A DNA stretch of 62,989 nt from the NCBI GenBank assembly GCA_041586615.1, contig JBFGZS010000019.1:1-62989 (forward strand). The letters run 5' to 3'. The stretch comes from Motiliproteus sp041586615 (GTDB lineage: Bacteria; Pseudomonadota; Gammaproteobacteria; Pseudomonadales; Balneatricaceae). This document shows, in pieces, positions 53,285-59,652 of this stretch (the first letter of the stretch is position 1; each line of letters starts with the position of its first letter). Both the position numbers and the translations under genes were made by a program. Below the pieces are notes generated by a model that ran no database searches, was not told the origin of the DNA, and was given only the letters and a program-made list of their open reading frames with translations.

Positions 53285-54715
53285 ATGCTTTGGCGCCCCC
53301 GCTCCATCTTTCAGCTGGTCTTGCTCGGCTTTCTTATTGTCGTGACGCCATTTTGCGTCGCCACCTACCTGACCCTGCAAACATTAAATCAGCAAGCGGT
53401 GCAGGGTGAGCAGATGACCCGAGAACTGGTTGCCTTGAAGCGCAAGAGCCAGCAGTTGCAAGGGGATCTTCTGGACCTTGAACGCCGGGCTCGACAATTC
53501 GCGACCTTGGGTGACCCCAGCCTATTACCGTTATTTAACGAGACGTTACAGGCCGGGCGTGACAGTGTTGAGCTATTGGAGGGGTTGCTGGATCAGCCCC
53601 AGCAGCAGCTGGTGCATAAATTGTCAGAATTGCTGGGTGTTATTGCCCGAGGGGTACCCGCCATCGACAGTGATTTTCCGGAAACCTTCGGCGTATTGGC
53701 CGAGTTTGACCGGGTCAGCAGCCACAACCGCACGCTTATGTTATCGGTGGAAGCCTTCGTTGACCGGAAACTGAACGAACAAACCCAGCGGTTAGACGAG
53801 CTGCGCGTCTGGTGGCGCAATCTGGTGCTGAGCATGGCCTTGATCACCCTCGTCGCCGTCGTGCTGTTTTCCTACCTGATTAATGAGCCTATTCGTCAGA
53901 TTGAAACCGAGATTCGCGCGTTGGGCCAAGGTGAGCGAGAACGGCCTGTTCACATTTCCGGACCTTTGGAGATGCGGGCGCTAGGGGAGCAGCTTGGCTG
54001 GCTTAAAGCGCAGCTGAATGTGCTCGAAGAGCAGAAAAGACAATTTTTGTGCCATATGTCCCATGAACTGAAGACGCCGCTGGCGAGTTTGCGAGAAGGG
54101 GCCGACCTGATGGCTGAAGAGGTCGTTGGAAAAATGAACGCAAGTCAGCGGGAAATTGTTACGATTCTTCAGCAAAATAGCTGGGAGTTGCAGCGTTTGA
54201 TCGAGAACCTTCTGGACTATAACCAGGCTCAGGACCAGTCCCTGTTGGATCTGCATCAGGTAGCGATAGCCTCGTTGTGTCAGGGGATCCTGGAGCCCTA
54301 TCGTATGCAGATCGGCCGGCGAGAATTACAGGTACAGCTGGAGGGTGAGCCGCTGGATTGTCTGGCCGATGGCGGGAAGCTGAAAACGGCGCTGGATAAT
54401 CTGTTTTCTAATGCGGTTAACTACAGCGAAGCCGGGGGGCGGATACAGATCGGCTGGTCGATCGATGGCCGGCAGTTAATTATCGACGTCGCCAACAACG
54501 GTAGCCCGGTGCCGGCGCAGGAAGCCGAGTGCATTTTCCAGCCTTTTTTTCAAGGCAGTACCGGCCGGCGTGGTGCCATCAAAGGGTCCGGGATTGGCCT
54601 GAGCGTGGCCAGGGAGTGCATCGAAGCCCAGGGTGGGTGCCTTCGGTTGATCGCCAAGCCTGACTGGAGTACCTGTTTTCGAATTGAGCTGCCATTAGTG
54701 GAGAATATTGCGTGA
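53285..54715 (+). CDS. glrK: Sensor histidine kinase GlrK (QseE type)
   Basis: 476 residues from ATG 53285; a longer frame from a TTG has an Arg-rich, unlikely N-terminus. TM1 about 8-30, periplasmic coiled helices (35-178), TM2 about 179-199, HAMP (200-250), HisKA with SHELKTPLASLREGADLM (His260) and an ATPase domain with LDNLFSNAVNY, NNGSPVPAQE and KGSGIGLSVARE. Arrangement kinase-lipoprotein-sigma54 regulator is the GlrK-QseG-GlrR operon. Its stop overlaps the lipoprotein gene (GTGA). Confidence 0.9.
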   Translation: MLWRPRSIFQLVLLGFLIVVTPFCVATYLTLQTLNQQAVQGEQMTRELVALKRKSQQLQGDLLDLERRARQFATLGDPSLLPLFNETLQAGRDSVELLEGLLDQPQQQLVHKLSELLGVIARGVPAIDSDFPETFGVLAEFDRVSSHNRTLMLSVEAFVDRKLNEQTQRLDELRVWWRNLVLSMALITLVAVVLFSYLINEPIRQIETEIRALGQGERERPVHISGPLEMRALGEQLGWLKAQLNVLEEQKRQFLCHMSHELKTPLASLREGADLMAEEVVGKMNASQREIVTILQQNSWELQRLIENLLDYNQAQDQSLLDLHQVAIASLCQGILEPYRMQIGRRELQVQLEGEPLDCLADGGKLKTALDNLFSNAVNYSEAGGRIQIGWSIDGRQLIIDVANNGSPVPAQEAECIFQPFFQGSTGRRGAIKGSGIGLSVARECIEAQGGCLRLIAKPDWSTCFRIELPLVENIA

Positions 54716-55332
54716 AAATAGTCTGGCTTGCGCTGTTATGCGTCCTGTTAAGCGGCTGTCATAACCGTATCAGAGAGGTGCTGGTTCCGTTGGATGTGAC
54801 GCCAGCGCCTTTGTCAGAGCCGGTAGGTGCCTCACCAATGCCTCTTGTGGATACGGGGCTTTCATCGGGGGCGGAATTGATATCGCCCTGGTTGAATATG
54901 GTCAATGATCTTCTGCGTCTTGACCCTGAACAGGCAGCAAATATCCTGTCGGTGCTTCCGCCGGTACTGACACCACGCGATCACTTTCAAAAGGCGCTTT
55001 TGCACCAGCAACGCAATGATCGCGATGGCTGGATCTTGGCGCGCGATGGTTTTCGCCGGTTGTTGGCGCAGGCAGAGAACCGCGATCAGCGGGGATTGTT
55101 AAAGATGTTGCTGGCATATAATCAGGCAATGATTAATGCCCATCAGCGTGAGCAGGCGCTTTATGAACGCGAAGCGGCGCTTGCCGCGCGGGAACAATTA
55201 ACGCTGCAGCGCTTACAGGCGAGCAGGGAGCGTGAACAGGTTCTGGAAGCGAAGATCGTGGCGTTGACTAACCTGGAAAAACGCTTGAACACCCGTAAAG
55301 AGAATGACTTGAATGCCGTGAAACTGCAATGA
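54712..55332 (+). CDS. Lipoprotein of the GlrK/GlrR operon (QseG-like)
   Basis: A 206-residue lipoprotein: signal peptide MKIVWLALLCVLLSGC with lipobox Cys16, no Asp at +2 so outer-membrane sorting is likely. A helical domain (about 55-145) is followed by a strong coiled coil (148-200). It starts at GTG, overlapping the kinase stop by 4 bp. In E. coli, QseG at this position binds QseE and is needed for its activity. Sequence similarity to QseG is too low to claim directly, hence no symbol. Confidence 0.8.
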   Translation: MKIVWLALLCVLLSGCHNRIREVLVPLDVTPAPLSEPVGASPMPLVDTGLSSGAELISPWLNMVNDLLRLDPEQAANILSVLPPVLTPRDHFQKALLHQQRNDRDGWILARDGFRRLLAQAENRDQRGLLKMLLAYNQAMINAHQREQALYEREAALAAREQLTLQRLQASREREQVLEAKIVALTNLEKRLNTRKENDLNAVKLQ

Positions 55333-55366
55333 ATACAACGAATAGAATGCATACAGTGACACGAGT

Positions 55367-56722
55367 ATGAATGCAACGAGTGCCCACCTACTGCTGGTCG
55401 ATGACGATCCGAACCTATTGCGTCTAATGAATATACGTTTGAAGGCTGAAGGGTATCGCGTATCGACCGCCGATAGCGGTGCTGCGGGTTTGGCGCTGCT
55501 GGCACGGGAAACGATCGACCTGGTGATCAGCGATCTGCGAATGGAAGGCATGGATGGTATCGAGCTGTTTGAGCACATTCAGCATCATTATCCCGGACTG
55601 CCGGTCATTATCATTACCGCGCAGGGCTCTATCGCCGATGCGGTTGCTGCCACCCAGAAAGGTGTGTTTGGTTTTTTGATCAAACCCGTGGGTAATAGTG
55701 AGATGCGCCACCAGATCCTGCGTGCGCTCGATACCAGTCCGAATAAATTGTCCCAAGGTTTGGATCAGCGCTGGCGGGAAGCGATCAAGTCGCGTAGCGA
55801 AGTGATGGAGAATCTGTTGGCGACCGCCGAGCAAGTCGCGGGAACCGGAGTCAGTGTCTTGATTTCGGGACAGAGCGGCACGGGAAAAGAGTTGCTCGCG
55901 CAAGCGATTCACCAGGCGAGCGCCCGGAATAACAGTCCCTTCGTCGCGATCAATTGCAGCGCCCTGCCTGAACCGTTACTGGAATCAGAGCTTTTTGGCC
56001 ATGTTCGAGGTGCTTTTTCCGGTGCGGTTAGTGATCACCAGGGCTTGTTGCGGGCCGCCGACGGCGGCACCTTGTTTTTGGATGAAATTGGCGACATGCC
56101 GTTGCCACTGCAGGCAAAGCTGCTACGGGTGTTGCAGGACGGACAGGTGCGGCCCGTTGGTAGTACCCAGCATTTTCGCGTGGATGTTCGGATTCTCTCC
56201 GCGACGCACAGGGATCTTGATCTGGCGATGGAGGAAGGACATTTCCGACAGGATCTCTATTATCGATTAAATGTCGTTAACCTGCATATCCCGGCTCTCA
56301 CGGAGCGTGCAGAGGATATTCCCCTGTTGATTAAGCACTTTCTTCTGCATATAGCACAGGAGTCGGGGGGGGGTGCCAAGCGCTTCTCTCCGGATGCCAT
56401 GGAGCAGTTGGTCAGCGCTAACTGGCCGGGTAATGTTCGGCAGTTGGAAAATTTTGTCCAGCAACTGGTTGCGCTGACGCCGGGAACCGTTATTGGTGCC
56501 GCACATGTCAGGCAGGCGCTGTCAGAGGATGGCCCCTATATCCTTTCCTTTAGCGAAGCTCGTCGGCAGTTTGAGTATGAATATCTGACGAGAATGCTGC
56601 GCTTGACAAATGGGAACGTATCGCAGGCGGCGCGCCTGGCGCAACGTAACAGGACCGATTTTTACAAATTGCTGCAACGGCATGCGATAAAACCGGAGCA
56701 GTTTAAAGAGGCGCAAGACTAG
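55367..56722 (+). CDS. glrR: Sigma-54-dependent response regulator GlrR (QseF type)
   Basis: 451 residues: receiver domain (1-120, phospho-acceptor Asp56 in VISDLRME), AAA+ domain (about 138-375) with Walker A GQSGTGKE (168-175), the sigma-54 contact loop, Walker B GGTLFLDEIGD (233-243), and a Fis-like HTH at the end (GNVSQAARLAQRNRTDFYKLL). The contact loop reads GAFSGA (215-220) in place of GAFTGA. Operon position after the kinase and lipoprotein supports GlrR. Its operator pattern TGTC-N10-GACA occurs twice immediately downstream. Confidence 0.92.
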   Translation: MNATSAHLLLVDDDPNLLRLMNIRLKAEGYRVSTADSGAAGLALLARETIDLVISDLRMEGMDGIELFEHIQHHYPGLPVIIITAQGSIADAVAATQKGVFGFLIKPVGNSEMRHQILRALDTSPNKLSQGLDQRWREAIKSRSEVMENLLATAEQVAGTGVSVLISGQSGTGKELLAQAIHQASARNNSPFVAINCSALPEPLLESELFGHVRGAFSGAVSDHQGLLRAADGGTLFLDEIGDMPLPLQAKLLRVLQDGQVRPVGSTQHFRVDVRILSATHRDLDLAMEEGHFRQDLYYRLNVVNLHIPALTERAEDIPLLIKHFLLHIAQESGGGAKRFSPDAMEQLVSANWPGNVRQLENFVQQLVALTPGTVIGAAHVRQALSEDGPYILSFSEARRQFEYEYLTRMLRLTNGNVSQAARLAQRNRTDFYKLLQRHAIKPEQFKEAQD

Positions 56723-56833
56723 GCATTGACAGGCCTCTATTACGTCACGGCTGCTCGGAACCTTTCTGTCATATGGCACAGCGCGCTCTTGGTGATGATC
56801 AAGGGACTTAACGCATGACGCCGCCTTGTTTCT

Positions 56834-56851
56834 TGTCGCTCGATGGAGACA
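56834..56851 (+). promoter_or_regulatory. GlrR operator 1 (TGTC-N10-GACA)
   Basis: Perfect TGTC, ten bases, GACA. The pattern is the one established for GlrR upstream of glmY in enterobacteria. It lies about 165 bp upstream of the sigma-54 promoter. A half-matching copy (TGTC-N10-ATCA) is at 56872-56889. Confidence 0.75.
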
Positions 56852-56854
56852 TTT

Positions 56855-56867
56855 CAACCAATTGATT
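56855..56867 (-). promoter_or_regulatory. IHF site 1
   Basis: On minus AATCAA-TTGG-TTG matches WATCAANNNNTTR exactly, between the two GlrR operators. Confidence 0.6.
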
Positions 56868-56897
56868 TGGTTGTCTTTTTTTTAAATCATGCATATC

Positions 56898-56915
56898 TGT
56901 CTCTTATTGCCGACA
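56898..56915 (+). promoter_or_regulatory. GlrR operator 2 (TGTC-N10-GACA)
   Basis: Second perfect TGTC-N10-GACA match, 64 bp after the first (start to start) and about 100 bp before the sigma-54 promoter. Confidence 0.78.
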
Positions 56916-56967
56916 GTTTTGGTCCCCGTGTTGCTATTTCTACCCTGCTTTTTTTCGACATTCTATT

Positions 56968-56980
56968 TAATTGGTTGATT
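56968..56980 (-). promoter_or_regulatory. IHF site 2
   Basis: On minus AATCAA-CCAA-TTA matches the IHF consensus exactly. It lies between operator 2 and the promoter, where IHF bending brings a sigma-54 activator to polymerase. Confidence 0.7.
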
Positions 56981-56999
56981 TATATTGGTTTATTTTTGT

Positions 57000-57015
57000 T
57001 GGCATGTTTTCTGCA
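57000..57015 (+). promoter_or_regulatory. Sigma-54 promoter of the GNAT gene
   Basis: TGGCATG-TTTT-CTGCA has GG (57001-57002) and GC (57013-57014) separated by ten bases, as in TGGCAC-N5-TTGCA. Transcription would start near 57026, giving a 39-nt leader with GGAG in front of the GTG at 57065. Confidence 0.8.
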
Positions 57016-57064
57016 TTGTAACAGGCTCTGTTAACGAGTCATAGACAAACAAAAGGAGACACAA

Positions 57065-57655
57065 GTGCCTATCCATTTTGAAGTTACCCGTAACCAGGCG
57101 CTGTTGAAAGAGTATTACCAGATCCGTGAATTTTGCTTTCGTAACGATTTGGGGTTGTTCGGATTTGATGGTTCTGAAGATGAGTTTGATCGTAGCGGCC
57201 AGGTGATGGTTGCTCTGTCGAATGGCCAGTGCATCGGCGGTGCGCGTATCTCCGGGCGAGCCGGGGCGCAGGGCGCCCTCTTGCCATTGGAACAGCAGGG
57301 GCTGAATTTGAGTAGCGTCTTGTCCTCGGTAGGAGGGGATGAGGCGGGGTATTGTCAATGGACCCGCATGGCTTTGCTGCCTGGGCACCGCGAGCCTTCT
57401 GTGCTAAGGCATATGTGCCAGGCGATGATTGATGTGGCCATTCAGCAAGGGTACGAATATGCTTTTAATGTTTCCGGGATGACACGAGCCCGGTTGTACA
57501 AGCGGCTGCACAGTACGCTGGGTTACGACTACCGGATTCTGGATGATATCCCGGTGCCGGAAGCGAAAGGCTTTAGTGGCTTGCCGCATCTGCTTTCGGT
57601 CGCGTATCTCGGCCAGGGGCTCGCGGCGAGTGATGCGGCCGTCTCTGCGGCATGA
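57065..57655 (+). CDS. GNAT-fold acyltransferase with AHL-synthase-like features
   Basis: A 196-residue protein starting at GTG 57065 (AAAAGGAG seven bases upstream). R21-x3-F25, E40-F-D42, a GGARIS strand (R61) and WTRMALLP with R101 follow the order and approximate spacing of LuxI-type acyl-homoserine-lactone synthases. The Glu before that last Arg is Gln98, and the third acidic residue of the E.D..D motif is missing. A second half (HMCQAMIDVAIQQGYEYAFNV ... LYKRLHSTLGYDY) is a normal GNAT core. FeeM-type N-acyl amino acid synthases and exosortase-associated acyltransferases are alternatives. Expression is probably GlrR and sigma-54 dependent. No luxR gene is in the window. Confidence 0.7.
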   Translation: MPIHFEVTRNQALLKEYYQIREFCFRNDLGLFGFDGSEDEFDRSGQVMVALSNGQCIGGARISGRAGAQGALLPLEQQGLNLSSVLSSVGGDEAGYCQWTRMALLPGHREPSVLRHMCQAMIDVAIQQGYEYAFNVSGMTRARLYKRLHSTLGYDYRILDDIPVPEAKGFSGLPHLLSVAYLGQGLAASDAAVSAA

Positions 57656-58017
57656 TGATGTATAAACGTTTTCGGAGCAACCGTGCCTTTATCATCGCTT
57701 CACGGCACGTGTCGAAGAGCTGTACATCGAAATAGCACAGCAAACGCGGTATCGCTAGCTGTCGCAATATGGAGACAGGTAGGGTGCGCAGGTGACCACG
57801 GTAGAAGGACGGCGCTACGTCGAGGTGGTGCAGGTGGGCTCCTTGTCGAAAGGCGACAGGTTTTTCTCGGTATTAAGCTGTTGCCTTAATATCGGCACCT
57901 GAGAAATGTATGCGTTATCAATGGCGTCGAGACGCAACGGTATACGGACGTTGATGAGGCCAAATCCTGGCTGTGAACGAGTGCTAACCCGTGGGATGTT
58001 CTATCGGTACGTCGCGG
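57656..58017. other. Intergenic region holding a reverse repeat copy
   Basis: 362 bp after the GNAT gene. It contains repeat copy F (57841-57890) and a small CGTGCC/GGCACG hairpin at about 57682-57710 that could end the GNAT transcript but lacks a T run. No gene recognised. Confidence 0.4.
57841..57890 (-). repeat. Interspersed intergenic repeat, copy F (partial, reverse)
   Basis: On minus: ATTAAGGCAACAGCTTAATA, then CCGAGAAAAACCTGTCGCCT. It matches the 5' module of copy C (GGCAGCTTAATACCGAG ... TGTCGCCTT). The hairpin block and tail are absent. Confidence 0.65.
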
Positions 58018-58245
58018 TTATTCTTCGCATCGGTGGCCCGGGCGGACAGGACTGTGGGTGTCGTTGCTATTATGGGTGTTGTTATGGGTGTTGTTAAGTC
58101 GACGGTAAGACTCAGCGATCACCGCGCGGGCGCCCTGTTCCATTTCCGTCTTGTGCCGTAGAACCGCCAATAGACCTTGATGTTTGACGGCGTCGAGAAG
58201 AGCGGTTTGTCGATCGAGGAGCTTTTTGAAATCGGTGTCATTCAC
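58018..58245 (-). CDS. Small hypothetical protein (75 aa)
   Basis: Starts MNDTDFKKLLDRQTALLDAV, with a helical N-terminal 50 residues and a low-complexity Asn/Thr/His tail made by an ATGGGTGTTGTT-like DNA repeat. GAGAGACC lies upstream of the ATG. No family recognised and no context; the tail weakens the case for a conserved gene. Confidence 0.4.
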   Translation of the reverse strand: MNDTDFKKLLDRQTALLDAVKHQGLLAVLRHKTEMEQGARAVIAESYRRLNNTHNNTHNSNDTHSPVRPGHRCEE

Positions 58246-58304
58246 GATGGTCTCTCACCTTGCTTGCTTTACGCCGAGTCTCGACGGTGTGGGGCATTAT
58301 TCGG

Positions 58305-58973
58305 TTAATGTCGATCGGGAGAGGGGAGAGGGGAGAGGGGAGAGGGGTTGGTCGCATAGACAACCCCCTGCCTCGCGGCCTCCGCTTCCCAGTGCGCAAC
58401 AGCATCGACAGCAATAGAGATCAGTATGTTAACCCGCTCGGTGTAATCAACGCTAAGTACTTGACCGTCGTTGCAGGCAAGCCAGTGTCTTATTGGTTGC
58501 TCCTGGGCAAAATCGCACTGGGCGGTCACCGTCACTCGTGCTTGCTGTTGGCGGCAGTTTAACGTTGCCATACTTGCCTGGGCCGCTTGTCCGTATGCGC
58601 GTACTAATCCGCCAGCGCCGAGTTTGATACCGCCAAAATAGCGGATCACGATCAGCATCACATCGCCAACGTCTTTATGTTGGAGAACGTTCAGAATCGG
58701 TTTTCCCGCTGTTCCACCCGGCTCACCATCATCGGAAAATGCCTGGCTACGCGGGCTGCCTGGCGGGCCTAGCAAGTAAGCCCAGCAGTGGTGCCGTGCA
58801 TCGGGAAACTCTTCCCGGGCCTGAGCGAGTAATGCCAGCGCCTGTTCTCGGTCGTTGGCGAAAGCCGCACGGGCGATAAACCGACTTTTTTTGATGGTGA
58901 TTTCGGCTACCGACTGCGCTGCGGGGACCGGATAGCTATGGCTTGAACTAAGAGTAAGATCGTCGGCGGGCAT
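58305..58973 (-). CDS. YigZ/IMPACT family protein
   Basis: 222 residues from ATG 58973 (58988 possible). IKKSRFIARA, the DARHHCWAYLLG block, FSDDGEPGGTAGKPIL and IRYFGGIKLGAGGLVRAYG are the hallmarks of YigZ/UPF0029. The family is related to eukaryotic IMPACT and has an EF-G-like C-terminal domain; its bacterial role is not settled. The last ten or so residues (Ser/Pro/Leu-rich) are encoded by a GGGAGAG heptamer repeat. Confidence 0.88.
   Translation of the reverse strand: MPADDLTLSSSHSYPVPAAQSVAEITIKKSRFIARAAFANDREQALALLAQAREEFPDARHHCWAYLLGPPGSPRSQAFSDDGEPGGTAGKPILNVLQHKDVGDVMLIVIRYFGGIKLGAGGLVRAYGQAAQASMATLNCRQQQARVTVTAQCDFAQEQPIRHWLACNDGQVLSVDYTERVNILISIAVDAVAHWEAEAARQGVVYATNPSPLSPLPSPDRH
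58317..58347. repeat. 7-bp tandem repeat in the 3' end of the YigZ gene
   Basis: Four GGGAGAG units plus GGG. Seven is not a multiple of three, so gain or loss of a unit shifts the final codons. Confidence 0.85.
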
Positions 58974-59035
58974 GGTCAGGATGCGCATTGTGGTGGGGAC
59001 AGGCAGCAGCCTAACACTATCGATAAGTTTCGCAC

Positions 59036-59061
59036 AAAAAAAAGCCCACCAAGTGGTGGGC
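59036..59061 (-). terminator. Rho-independent terminator
   Basis: GCCCACC-AAGT-GGTGGGC stem, with TTTTTTTT next on minus. It ends the small transcription unit at 59092-59301 and shows that region is transcribed. Confidence 0.85.
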
Positions 59062-59091
59062 AAAAAGATGATGAGGATAAAACTGTTACGT

Positions 59092-59301
59092 TCATACGTC
59101 CTGCAGACCCGATGAACGGGACCTGGTTAATAAAGCGTAGCGCGCTTGGAGCGGTTGGAAATAATCAAAAACGGCGCGCAAACGCTCTAGCCAGGGTGGC
59201 TGCTGTACACATAATGCAACAGGATTAAACGTATGGTAGTCACCGAGCGATAAAGTATCAAACGACGCTTTTTCAGTATAATGATGAAAAAAACTCATCA
59301 T
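59092..59301 (-). CDS. Small hypothetical protein (about 69 aa)
   Basis: Reads MMSFFHHYTEKASFDTLSLG, then a PPWLERLRAVFDYFQPLQ helix. There is no clear ribosome binding site and two adjacent ATGs (59301, 59298). The strong terminator 30 bp downstream supports expression. No family recognised. Confidence 0.5.
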   Translation of the reverse strand: MMSFFHHYTEKASFDTLSLGDYHTFNPVALCVQQPPWLERLRAVFDYFQPLQARYALLTRSRSSGLQDV

Positions 59302-59652
59302 TGATGCGAAAGGCATTCGGCGTATTGAGGATGCACCCGTACAGCGGCCGTTTTGTTGCGGGTGTTATGGTGTGTAGCCCATCGTGTTTTTGGCGACGGT
59401 TGTTTGATTACATTATGGTCCGATTAAATTGTCTGGTTAAATTGTAACTAACGCGAATGTCAATTCTATTAATGTGCGACGAGCCGCGTATAATTGACCA
59501 CCTATTCGCTGTGTTTGTTCAGGTAGGCTTCTCACTTTTTGATTCCATCACACATCGACGTCCCGGAAGAGGGTTGTGCGTTGATCGCACGCTAGATCCG
59601 TAGGACGGCTTTTGTGAATTTTTTGTTAACTTTCCCGATATAAAGGTTGTTT
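59302..59652. other. AT-rich intergenic region with a TATAAT hexamer
   Basis: 351 bp, lower GC than neighbours. TATAAT at 59489-59494 is a perfect -10 with no good -35. It carries the promoters of the divergent genes on both sides; nothing else recognised. Confidence 0.35.

Noticed and set aside
56843..57034. Hydrophobic 63-codon frame between glrR and the GNAT gene
   Set aside because: It covers the IHF sites and sigma-54 promoter; its hydrophobicity follows from the T-rich DNA. No ribosome site.
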